Below, piece after piece: positions 43,808 through 51,504 of a stretch of 64,000 bases of DNA (positions within the stretch are counted from its first letter, which is position 1; each line of letters begins with the position of its first letter). The notes below the pieces were generated by a model. The model saw only the letters and a program-made list of their open reading frames with translations, did no database searches and was not told the origin of the DNA. Made by a program: the position numbers and the translations under genes. The stretch comes from Mojavia pulchra JT2-VF2 (lineage in GTDB: Bacteria; Cyanobacteriota; Cyanobacteriia; Cyanobacteriales; Nostocaceae): NCBI GenBank assembly GCA_019359325.1, contig JAHHHN010000010.1, positions 154,136 to 218,135 of the forward strand, written 5' to 3'.

Positions 43808-44236
43808 TTTTAAATCTTATATTTATCTAAAAATTAAATTATTCAATTCAAAATAATACCAATTCAAATAATGTTTGCGACACATAAATTCTTCGTAGGG
43901 GCACGGCAATGCCGTGCGACGCCACTTCCTTCAAGTCGGCAAAGCCGCCCAACGGAGTGGCTCCCCTACCCATTTGTTGCATTCTTTTTTCAAATTGTTA
44001 TAATTTATCAATTATAAAATATTTCTAAAAATATCTACTAATTCTCTCTGCGTTCTCTGCGTCTCGGCGGTAGCCTGCGGCAAGCCGCTACGCGTCTACG
44101 TTAGTAAATTTTAACTTTGTAGGGGTGCGTTGTTATAAAAAAGGGCAACGCACCGCTCATCTCCAAGAAGAATACTTTTAAGAGAAGCTGGGAAGTTTCC
44201 ATCCAAATATTTTTCCCAAATAGTGGGGAGATAATA
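43808..44236. other. Intergenic region with several dispersed repeats
   Basis: About 430 bases with no gene. It holds a GTAGGGGCACGGCAATGCCGTG palindrome-type repeat that is interrupted by another repeat (about 43895-43975), the GCGGTAGCCTGCGGCAAGCC element (about 44068-44096), and a hairpin GGTGCGTTG/CAACGCACC (44124-44132 with 44146-44154). Confidence 0.6.
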
Positions 44237-45037
44237 TTAAGCTCCTAAAGCTTTATCCCACTCTAACTGATGAGCTAAACCATACTTGATAAAATCTTCT
44301 TCTTTAGCTTTATCACTCTTCCCAAATACACCTAAGCTGTAAGGATTATCTTGCATACGTTCTGCAACTTGCTCTTTTTCAAATTGAATTACTTCCTCTC
44401 TAGGCTTATCCGGTTTAAAAAAGTCTACAACCAAAACTGTTCTGTCATAATTAGTGTAATTATGCGGGCAATGTGGATAGCTATGATCTAAAACCATGAA
44501 TTCTCCTTCATGCCAATAAAGCTGTTCATGGCATATCTTCATAGCTACATCCCCCTCTGGCACAATTAATCCTAGATAGCCACGATTCATGTGTGGGTTG
44601 TAGTTGACATGAAGTTTAATATCTAAACCTGGATGGAATGTCCCAAAATAGGCATTTCTGATAATACTATCGTCGCTAAAGTTTACTTTTTCGATTACAT
44701 TAGCCAAATTGGAAAAATACTTTTCTCTTAAGGCAAGCGCTTTTTCTGATGCCTCATCTATCCCATAATCTGGGTACTGTATTTGATGTACTTTAATATA
44801 TTCTTCAATAAATAAACCTTGAAATAAAATACCAAAAGCACTATATTTTGAATTTCCCTTGGTTTTAATCGTTTTACTTTTAGGCCCTAAAACATCGTAA
44901 GTAAATTTTAACTCCTCATTAGATGCCTGATTAAGAAAGTGTGTAAACTCATCTCTAATCACTCGCCAGTTATCTTGAAGACTTTTGAGAAAAGGAAATT
45001 CTTTTGGATTTAGATGATACTCATTAAAATTTTCCAT
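44237..45037 (-). CDS. Aspartyl/asparaginyl beta-hydroxylase domain protein
   Basis: A 266-residue protein of the 2-oxoglutarate/Fe(II) dioxygenase fold. The core is in residues about 145-225: DIKLHVNYNPHMNRGYLGLIVP, then ICHEQLYWHEGEFMVLDHSYPHCPHNYTNYDRTVLVVDF in short blocks. These hold the iron ligands (His in KLHVNYN, His in PHCPHN) and the oxoglutarate arginine (DRTVLVVDF). The N-terminal half is less conserved. Bacterial members hydroxylate Asp/Asn residues or small amino-acid derivatives, often in natural-product pathways. It is divergent from the amidohydrolase gene, 125 bases away, so a shared control region is likely. Confidence 0.8.
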   Translation of the reverse strand: MENFNEYHLNPKEFPFLKSLQDNWRVIRDEFTHFLNQASNEELKFTYDVLGPKSKTIKTKGNSKYSAFGILFQGLFIEEYIKVHQIQYPDYGIDEASEKALALREKYFSNLANVIEKVNFSDDSIIRNAYFGTFHPGLDIKLHVNYNPHMNRGYLGLIVPEGDVAMKICHEQLYWHEGEFMVLDHSYPHCPHNYTNYDRTVLVVDFFKPDKPREEVIQFEKEQVAERMQDNPYSLGVFGKSDKAKEEDFIKYGLAHQLEWDKALGA

Positions 45038-45174
45038 TGGCTTTTATCCTGAAAATGATTGAATAAAAAACTGTTACATAATAATGGGTTTTAGCTTGCA
45101 TTCCGGTACTATGTTGAAATTCCTGATTAAACCAGAACTGAAGCTTCTTTACTCATTTTAGTGTGAGGTCTACT
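45038..45174. promoter_or_regulatory. Divergent promoter region between hydroxylase and amidohydrolase genes
   Basis: This short gap must hold the starts of both genes. No operator could be recognised by eye; the layout suggests the two genes are switched together. Confidence 0.4.
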
Positions 45175-46653
45175 GTGTCTGAACCTCCTGTATTAGATAA
45201 AATTATCAAAAATGTGCGCGTAGTTCGTCCCCATGATGATGCTGTCGAACTAGTTGATTTAGGAATTAAGGATGGGAAATTTGCTAAAATTGCCCCTAAT
45301 ATTAGTGCAAACCAAGCTATAGAAGTATTCGATGGCAAAAATTTGCTAGGCTTTCCTGGGGTCGTGGATGCTCACATGCACATCGGTATTTATCAACCCC
45401 TAGATAAAGATGCTGTGACAGAAAGCAAAGCTGCGGCGATGGGAGGCGTGACTACCAGCCTGAACTACATTCGTACAGGACAGTATTATCTCAACAAAGG
45501 CGGTTCCTACCGCGATTTTTTTCCAGAGGTATTGACCTTATCCGCAGGTAATTTTTTTGTAGATTATAGCTATCATGTCGCACCCATAGCTAGCCAGCAT
45601 ATTGACGAAATACCTCTGCTGTTTGAGGAACATGGTGTATCTTCGTTTAAAATCTTCATGTTTTATGGCGGTTATGGGTTGCATGGTTTGTCAGATCAGC
45701 AAAACCTGTTTTTGATGATTAATAAAGAGGAACGCTACGACTTCGCTCATTTTGAATTTATTATGCGCGGTCTAACTCGCTTAATAGAAGCGCATCCAGA
45801 AGCACGAGATACTATTAGCTTGAGTTTGCACTGTGAAGTTGCGGAAATTCTTAACGCCTATACCAAAATAGTTGAAAACGATTCTAGCCTTAGCGGACTG
45901 CACGCTTACAGTGCAGCGCGTCCTCCTCATTCCGAAGGTTTAGCAATTTGTATTGCTTCCTATTTGGCACATGAGACTAACTGTGCAAATATTAATTTGT
46001 TGCACCTAAGTTCGCGTAAAGCAATGGAAGCAGCTTTGACTATGCAAACTGCTTTTCCCCATATCAATTTTCGGCGTGAAGTTACTGTTGGACATTTGCT
46101 ATTAGATGTTGATACTCCTAATGGTACTTGGGCAAAAGTCAACCCCCCTATCCGTCCCCGTGCTGATGTGGAATACTTATGGCAAGCAGTACTCAACAAT
46201 CAAGTAGATTGGATAGTTAGTGACCATGCTTGCTGTTCTGCTGAACAAAAAAGAAGTACTAAAGACCCGAATAATATTTGGTTAGCAAAGTCTGGTTTTG
46301 GTGGTACAGAATATTTACTTTCTGGTGTATTAAGTGAAGGTAGTAAGCGGGGAATGTCTTACAACCATATCGCTAAGTTGCTATCTTGGAACCCATCGCA
46401 GCGTTTTGGTTTATTAGAAAAAGGTGATATTGCCATTGGCTATGATGCTGATTTAGTGCTGGTAGACCCCAATGAAAGCTTTGTGGTACGTGCTGCTGAG
46501 TCGGAATCGCAACAAGGTTATACACCCTTTGAAGGAGTCGAGTTAACCGGACGGGTGAAGAGTACCTTTTTGCGGGGAAATCTGATTTATAACAAAGGAC
46601 AAGTTCTAGGTTCACCTACTGGACGTTATTTAAAACGCTCCCACTATTCGTAA
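45175..46653 (+). CDS. Dihydropyrimidinase/hydantoinase-like amidohydrolase
   Basis: A 492-residue cyclic amidase of the dihydropyrimidinase group, which opens rings such as dihydrouracil, hydantoins or related ureides. All metal ligands seem present: HxH in DAHMHIG (about 67 and 69), the lysine that becomes carbamylated in SSFKIFM (about 159), His in LSLHCEVAE, His in LLHLSS, and Asp in WIVSDHACC. The C-terminal beta domain (IGYDADLVLVDPNESFV) is typical. GTG 45175 (MSEPPV) is chosen; GTG 45163 is an alternative. It neighbours a hydroxylase, a BKACE, RidA and HpaI-type aldolase gene, which points to breakdown of a nitrogen-containing small molecule, but the true substrate is unknown. Confidence 0.87.
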   Translation: MSEPPVLDKIIKNVRVVRPHDDAVELVDLGIKDGKFAKIAPNISANQAIEVFDGKNLLGFPGVVDAHMHIGIYQPLDKDAVTESKAAAMGGVTTSLNYIRTGQYYLNKGGSYRDFFPEVLTLSAGNFFVDYSYHVAPIASQHIDEIPLLFEEHGVSSFKIFMFYGGYGLHGLSDQQNLFLMINKEERYDFAHFEFIMRGLTRLIEAHPEARDTISLSLHCEVAEILNAYTKIVENDSSLSGLHAYSAARPPHSEGLAICIASYLAHETNCANINLLHLSSRKAMEAALTMQTAFPHINFRREVTVGHLLLDVDTPNGTWAKVNPPIRPRADVEYLWQAVLNNQVDWIVSDHACCSAEQKRSTKDPNNIWLAKSGFGGTEYLLSGVLSEGSKRGMSYNHIAKLLSWNPSQRFGLLEKGDIAIGYDADLVLVDPNESFVVRAAESESQQGYTPFEGVELTGRVKSTFLRGNLIYNKGQVLGSPTGRYLKRSHYS

Positions 46654-47054
46654 GGACACAATAATTGACGTGAAAAATACTGTAGAAGACTCCGGTTTTT
46701 TATGATCGCTTAACTTTTAACACAGTTGCTACTAGGGAAATACTGTTTCTGTCTACCCTGTAGCAACTTCCGTCTTCCCTGTAGCAGCTTCCGCCTTCAC
46801 ATTTCCCTGTTACGCGCAGTCTGTAGCAACTTCCGTCTTCACTGTAAGAGCTTCCGTCTTCACATTTCCGTGTTACGCGCAGTCTGTAGCAACTTCTGCC
46901 TTCCCTGTAGCAGCTTCCGCCTTCACGTTTCCGTGTTACGCGCAGTCTGTAGCAACTTCCGCCTTCACGTTTCCGTGTTACGCGCAGTCTGTAGCAACTT
47001 CCGTCTTCACGTTTCCGTGTTACGCCCAGACAGTCGCTACATTTTGATCTAAAA
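46654..47054. other. Intergenic region dominated by a 21/42-bp tandem array
   Basis: The region between the amidohydrolase gene and the ABM-like gene contains the array at 46760-47032 and little else. The open frame across it (46726-47052) follows the repeat and is not credited as a gene. Confidence 0.6.
46760..47032. repeat. Tandem array of 21- and 42-bp units
   Basis: Eight units begin GTAGCAACTTCC or a close variant: 21 bases at 46760, 46823 and 46886, and 42 bases at 46781, 46844, 46907, 46949 and 46991. The 42-bp form adds a TTTCCGTGTTACGCGCAGTCT half. The last three 42-bp units are almost identical, which points to recent amplification. All sizes are multiples of 21. Confidence 0.85.
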
Positions 47055-47516
47055 TTATTTGCGATCGTCTAGCATGACATCAAAGTGTTTAACTGTAGTT
47101 TCTGGTTTTATCAGATATTCCTTATCTCTAGGAAGAAATCTGACTTTTTCAATATCATTACCAGCAAAGTTGCGAATTGCATCTCGTGATTCCCAGTAAG
47201 AGATCACAGTAAATTCTGTGTTATTTCCATTAGTGCGGCGAAGTACTTGCGCTCCCAAATTACCAGGAATTGACTTAATTTTGTTAATTCCAGCTTCTAC
47301 CAAATAAGCATAGTATTCATCGGCTTTTGATGTTAGCGTTGTACCATGCCAAATACGTGCGACTACTTTCTTTGATTCGGTGGTAGCAGTATTATTTGGT
47401 AGAGGTTGTGCTGAAACTGTAAGAGTTTCAACCTGTGCAAATGAAGCCAGTGGCAAAATCAAAACTGAAACTGCCAATCCACAAAGAATACCCGAAAAAT
47501 TATTTGGTCTAATCAT
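47055..47516 (-). CDS. Exported ABM-like (antibiotic-biosynthesis-monooxygenase fold) protein
   Basis: A 153-residue protein with a signal peptide (FSGILCGLAVSVLILPLASFAQ, cleavage about residue 28). The mature part resembles the ferredoxin-like ABM fold: VVARIWHGTTLTSKADEYYAYLVEAGINKI, then GAQVLRRTNGNNTEFTVISYWESRDAIRNFAG in short blocks. ABM-fold proteins act as monooxygenases, haem-degrading enzymes or are structural; export to the periplasm is unusual. It lies alone on the minus strand between the amidohydrolase and BKACE genes. Confidence 0.75.
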   Translation of the reverse strand: MIRPNNFSGILCGLAVSVLILPLASFAQVETLTVSAQPLPNNTATTESKKVVARIWHGTTLTSKADEYYAYLVEAGINKIKSIPGNLGAQVLRRTNGNNTEFTVISYWESRDAIRNFAGNDIEKVRFLPRDKEYLIKPETTVKHFDVMLDDRK

Positions 47517-48073
47517 TAGGCATCTCCAGGTGCATAGAATAATACTATACTTACTTGTGATAAATCTCTATCAACTCTGATAAAAAACAAGCCGCCATCA
47601 TCTTTTATCTGTCTTGGAAGGGTGCTAAACGTGGGGTCATACTAATAATGGTCTTTGACAATGCGGTAATAGTTAAGTAATATCACTCTTCATTGTAAGA
47701 TTGTATCATTTGATATTTATTATTAATCTCTCTGTTACTATATTTCCTAAGCTACTTCTTGCCTCACCGTTGTATTTTTGATTAAGTGCCCTACTATAAT
47801 TTTGTCCGGGAAAAGGGGTTAGAAGGATTGTTAGCTCTGGGAAATAATTTTTGATAGCCAAAGGGTTGAACTCGAAGGTGGAACTGTTTGGATGATAAAT
47901 CAAATACTAGAAGAAGTATTAAAAGTAGTAGTTGATTTTTTGGAAAAGTAATAAGTACTTGTACAAAATTAATTAGGTATTTTTCTATAGAGGGAGAGCA
48001 GGAAAGAAAAAATATAACTGCTTAGTAAATATACAAATAAATTAAATTTACCTACCTATTTAGGAGGAAGACA
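47517..48073. other. Intergenic region
   Basis: About 560 AT-rich bases upstream of the BKACE gene. A minus-strand frame at 47706-47903 has no recognisable content. The BKACE ribosome-binding site (AGGAGGAAG) lies at 48062-48070. Nothing else is supported. Confidence 0.45.
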
Positions 48074-48997
48074 ATGAACAACGAATTACCACTGATTATC
48101 GAGTGTCGTTGTAACGAAATAGCCTATCGCCAGGACAATCCTGCTTTACCCTACTCTCCAAAAGAGATCATCCGCGAAGCAGTTCGTGCCTGGGAAGCAG
48201 GGGCTTCGATTTTCCATTGGCACGGGCGAGACCCAGATAGTGGGAAACCGCGCAACGAAGTTGAACTCTATCTCGAAGTGATACAGGGAATTCGTGAACA
48301 GACGGATCTCCTAATCCATCCGACGCTTGGCTACATTACACAGAATCAGGTAGAGGATCGCGTCCGGCACATCTTGGCAGTGAATGACGATCCAGTGCTG
48401 CGGGTGGACATGGCTCCAGTGGATTTTGGGTCGCTCAACGTGGACTTCTGGAATCCCCAGGCGAAACAGTTCACGACCTACGATCAAGTGTATGTTAATA
48501 CCCGCGCTAACCTCAGGGCAGTACTGGAAGTATTCAAGGAACACAATATCTACGTCAGTTCAGTCTGTTGGGACGTAGGGCAAATGCGAACAGCGCGTTG
48601 CTTCCAGGAAATGGGACTTCTGCCACGGGACACGTTTTGGGAGTTTGTCTTTACCGGGGAAGTAATGCCGGCTGGAGCTGCGGCGACTATATCGGGTTTG
48701 CAGGCGTTTATAGCTGAGGTTCCTATGGGGAACCAGTGGCTGGCGCTTTGCTGGAATGGAGACGTGATGAAGGTAGCAGCCTGGGCAATCACCCTTGGCG
48801 GACACGTCGCAATTGGGCTGGGAGATTATGCTTACACTCGCTTTGGCAAGCCACACAACGGCGAGTTAGTAGACAAGGTTGCAAAGATGGCGCATACGCT
48901 CGGTCGGGAAGTTGCAACGCCAGCGCAAACCCGCGAGATTCTGAAGATGTCGCCGCGAGCTTCCCGAAGCAAAGAACTACAAGCAACTGCCAACTAA
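48074..48997 (+). CDS. BKACE family beta-keto acid cleavage enzyme (DUF849)
   Basis: A 307-residue TIM-barrel enzyme of the BKACE (3-keto-5-aminohexanoate cleavage) family. Members condense a beta-keto acid with acetyl-CoA to give acetoacetate and a new CoA ester. The zinc pair is HWHGRDP (H48, H50), where most members have HxHARDP; EWVF-like EFVFTG, the Cys-Trp-Asp block, and GGHVAIGLGDYAY near the end are also visible. A strong ribosome-binding site is present. Base composition is visibly more GC-rich than in the neighbouring genes, which hints at transfer. It is followed by an alpha/beta hydrolase-like gene 108 bases on. Confidence 0.87.
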   Translation: MNNELPLIIECRCNEIAYRQDNPALPYSPKEIIREAVRAWEAGASIFHWHGRDPDSGKPRNEVELYLEVIQGIREQTDLLIHPTLGYITQNQVEDRVRHILAVNDDPVLRVDMAPVDFGSLNVDFWNPQAKQFTTYDQVYVNTRANLRAVLEVFKEHNIYVSSVCWDVGQMRTARCFQEMGLLPRDTFWEFVFTGEVMPAGAAATISGLQAFIAEVPMGNQWLALCWNGDVMKVAAWAITLGGHVAIGLGDYAYTRFGKPHNGELVDKVAKMAHTLGREVATPAQTREILKMSPRASRSKELQATAN

Positions 48998-49050
48998 GTA
49001 GGTGGCATAAGTATATCAGCAAATTTTGGTAATGAGTTGGGATCTAAAAT

Positions 49051-49074
49051 GTAGGGTGGGCAATGCCCACCTAC
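49051..49074. repeat. GGTGGGCAATGCCCACC palindrome
   Basis: A palindromic dispersed repeat (GTAGG...GGGCAATGCCC...CCTAC) in the gap between the BKACE gene and the alpha/beta hydrolase-like gene. The same core, in another context, is in the hairpin at 40204-40257. It may modulate expression of the downstream gene but is more probably just a dispersed repeat. Confidence 0.6.
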
Positions 49075-49105
49075 AGGGAAATCTAACTGCGATCGCTCTA
49101 AGGAA

Positions 49106-49927
49106 ATGAAACAAAAGATTAAACGAGCTTTTTTAGACACAGAAGATGGACAGATTCTGTATCGCATCGGTGGCGAGGGTGAACCCATACTTTTGCTGCA
49201 CATGAACCCCCGCAGTAGTGATGAATACCGAGAACTTATGCCTATCCTTGCTGAACACAGACGAGTCATAGCAATGGATTTGATGGGGTTTGGTGATTCG
49301 GATAAACCACCAAGAATGTATACAGTCGCCGACTATGCGAAAACAGCGATCGCACTTTTAGATGAATTAGGTATAGAAAAAACTAGCGTTATGGGAAACC
49401 ATACAGGTGCTTTTGTGTCCGGAGAAATAGCAGCAACTTATGGCGATCGCATTGAAAAACTGATCTTAGGTAATGTAGCTGGTTTCGGTGAAGGAGGACA
49501 AGCAGAGCTATTCAGAAGATTTGAGGAAGGTTTTAACATCAAAGAAGATGGCTCTCATCTCATGGAAAGATGGTTAGCCCGTTCTCGATACGTAGGTTCT
49601 GCCGAATTAAATCACCGTTGGGTTTTAGACGATTTAAAATGTTTTGGTCATCCTTTGTACGCAGTTTGGGCTGTCGGCAACTACTGTCTAGATGCACCAG
49701 AAAGATTTCGTTCTATCAAGTGTCCAACTCTGATTATCTGGGGAATGGATGATGTCAAAGAATTTGAAAGACTGAGTTTAGCAAAAGCAGGCGATCGCTA
49801 TTTTCTTTCTCAAGCAATTCCTCATGGCAAAGTCGTTGAATTTGACCAAGGAACAATTTGCATGATGAATCAGATACCTGAAGAAGTAGCGCAGGCAGTA
49901 ATCGAATTTCTAAAAGATTCAGAATAG
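49106..49927 (+). CDS. Alpha/beta hydrolase-fold protein with no Ser nucleophile
   Basis: A 273-residue alpha/beta-fold protein. The oxyanion region (LLLHMNPRSS, about 29-38), the strand before the first helix (MDLMGFGDSDKP) and the acid-residue region (LIIWGMDD) are typical. The nucleophile elbow, however, reads MGNHTGAF (97-101 G-N-H-T-G): the position of the catalytic Ser is His99. The C-terminal region where the catalytic His belongs reads DQGTICMMNQIP and has no His. I recall GHHTGA-type elbows in a group of relatives, so this is a family trait rather than decay. It may be a non-hydrolytic enzyme, such as a lyase, or a binding protein. It lies behind BKACE. Confidence 0.8.
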   Translation: MKQKIKRAFLDTEDGQILYRIGGEGEPILLLHMNPRSSDEYRELMPILAEHRRVIAMDLMGFGDSDKPPRMYTVADYAKTAIALLDELGIEKTSVMGNHTGAFVSGEIAATYGDRIEKLILGNVAGFGEGGQAELFRRFEEGFNIKEDGSHLMERWLARSRYVGSAELNHRWVLDDLKCFGHPLYAVWAVGNYCLDAPERFRSIKCPTLIIWGMDDVKEFERLSLAKAGDRYFLSQAIPHGKVVEFDQGTICMMNQIPEEVAQAVIEFLKDSE

Positions 49928-49935
49928 TTCAGCTT

Positions 49936-50391
49936 CTAATTTTCTAGGACTGCTGTACACTTAATCTCTACAATTAGTCCTGGTGTAGACAAAGCAGTTA
50001 TACCAACGCCTGTCCAAGTAGGGAAGTTATTAGTGAAATAGCGATCTTTTACTTGCATAAATAGTGGCAGGTGTGGAATGGTAAACTGCTGTTCTGAAGC
50101 ATTAGCAGGCAGCACTTGCAAATTACCGAGATTTACCCCTGTCACATGGTAAGTAATCATCTCTACCACATTGTCAAAAGTGGCTCCTGCTGTTGAAAGT
50201 ACCTTTTTGACATTCTCGAAAGTCTGGACAAATTGGGCTTCTATTCCCTCCACTACATGTAAATTTTCATCACGTCCCACCTGTCCTGAGATATATAATG
50301 TATTGCCTACCTTAATCCCAGGGCAATAGTGATACTTTTCGTATAAAATTTCCATTCCTTTGGGAATAATGACTTCACGAGTCTTCGCCAT
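49936..50391 (-). CDS. RidA (YjgF/YER057c) family protein
   Basis: A 151-residue RidA-type protein. These trimeric proteins hydrolyse reactive imine/enamine intermediates, or act on related carbamates (as RutC). Seen: YHYCPGIKVGNTLYISGQVGRDE, the central VKKVLSTAGATFDNVVEMITYHV, then FPTWTGVGITAL and the family C-terminus PGLIVEIKCTAVLE. The usual conserved arginine (R-x-x in the C-terminal AR-E) is not clearly present; the stretch reads FPTWTGVGI. It lies 33 bases downstream of the HpaI-type aldolase gene, so they share an operon, and converges on the alpha/beta hydrolase-like gene. Confidence 0.85.
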   Translation of the reverse strand: MAKTREVIIPKGMEILYEKYHYCPGIKVGNTLYISGQVGRDENLHVVEGIEAQFVQTFENVKKVLSTAGATFDNVVEMITYHVTGVNLGNLQVLPANASEQQFTIPHLPLFMQVKDRYFTNNFPTWTGVGITALSTPGLIVEIKCTAVLEN

Positions 50392-50424
50392 CTAAGTAGC
50401 TCCACACTTTATCAACTGAAAATT

Positions 50425-51219
50425 TTAACCTCTCATAGCACTGACAACTGAACGCGCCGCATCGGACAACAACCAGCCATCAGCAGCAGGTAGCACGAAA
50501 TCATAGCCCTTAGCGAACAGTGCGCGACCTCCGACGGCATTGCGACTGACACCCCCAAGCCAACAATCAGGGGTGGAGCGAACTATGGCTTCAGCTTCCG
50601 CCATCAATCGTTCAAGTTCTGAATTATTGTAAGTTCCTAATTTAGTCAGCGCAGCAAAATCGTCCACGATGTCTGCCATCAGATCGCCTGCTCCTAAAAC
50701 TACCATATCGATACCGTCAACTGCGGCAATTTCCTTAACATTCTCGAAACCCTGACGGGTTTCGACGATAACGGCTAGAAGTAGGTTCTCCCGATAATTG
50801 GCAGGATACTCTAGCTCTGCTAAACCCCAGTTGGCTGCTCGGCTTTCCGGATAACCGACACCTCGGTGTCCGCCATGAGGTCGATAGCGGGTTGCGGCGA
50901 CAATGGCTCGCGCTTCATCTGCTGATTCTACGGTCGGAACGACTATACCTTCCACGCCCATGTCTAAGGCTCGCTTGATATAAACTGGATCGTTTGAAGG
51001 CACGCGTAAAATACAGGTAACATCTGTTGCTTGGGCGGCGCGGAGTTGCTCTACTAAAACGCCCATTTCCATCGCGCCATGTTCGTGGTCGATGATAAAG
51101 GCATCGAACCCACACATAGAAAGAAGTTCGATTGAGTCACCATCTGAGAAAAAAATCCAGCAACCGATTGGTTGGGAACTGGTTTGGAGCATTTTCTTCA
51201 GTCTATTAGGTCTGAACAT
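50425..51219 (-). CDS. HpcH/HpaI family class II aldolase
   Basis: A 264-residue metal-dependent aldolase. Family members cleave 2-keto-4-hydroxy acids to pyruvate (or oxaloacetate) and an aldehyde. Seen: FDAFIIDHEHGAMEM with the general-base His, ILRVPSNDP with the substrate-binding Arg, GVEGIVVPTVESADEARA, the metal ligands in LAVIVETRQGFEN (Glu) and MVVLGAGDLMAD (Asp), and RGVGYP. The exact substrate is not predictable; 4-hydroxy-2-oxo-heptanedioate and 2-keto-3-deoxy-L-rhamnonate are those of known relatives. It leads an operon with RidA. The DNA is more GC-rich than average for this window. Confidence 0.87.
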   Translation of the reverse strand: MFRPNRLKKMLQTSSQPIGCWIFFSDGDSIELLSMCGFDAFIIDHEHGAMEMGVLVEQLRAAQATDVTCILRVPSNDPVYIKRALDMGVEGIVVPTVESADEARAIVAATRYRPHGGHRGVGYPESRAANWGLAELEYPANYRENLLLAVIVETRQGFENVKEIAAVDGIDMVVLGAGDLMADIVDDFAALTKLGTYNNSELERLMAEAEAIVRSTPDCWLGGVSRNAVGGRALFAKGYDFVLPAADGWLLSDAARSVVSAMRG

Positions 51220-51504
51220 AATTCTTTGTACTCTCGTTACGCCAACCTACTTACTGGTCAATAAATCGACGCTTGCTAAAAATTAGACAATATGTAGATA
51301 TTCGCATTAGCGAGTAACAATCCGAGGATGCGATCGCTTTTCTTTTATTTTCATGCAACCAAAGTTAAAATTTTATAGTTTAGCGTCAAACATTAGGCGA
51401 TCGCTAAAGTTAAAAGATAAACATATTTTCAAAAAACTTATTAACCTGAGTGTTGGTTTTTGGGGAAAAGACGCTCTATCCCCTTATTTTCCAAATCAAC
51501 TGAA

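Noticed and set aside
46726..47052. Plus-strand 108-codon frame over the 21/42-bp array
   Set aside because: The frame is open because the repeat size is a multiple of three and the unit has no stop; there is no ribosome-binding site or recognisable domain.
47706..47903. 65-codon minus-strand frame
   Set aside because: No domain, no ribosome-binding site, AT-rich surroundings; could be a decayed fragment but nothing supports it.
48311..49032. Several overlapping frames around the BKACE gene
   Set aside because: They are shadows caused by its higher GC content; BKACE has the zinc motif and ribosome-binding site.
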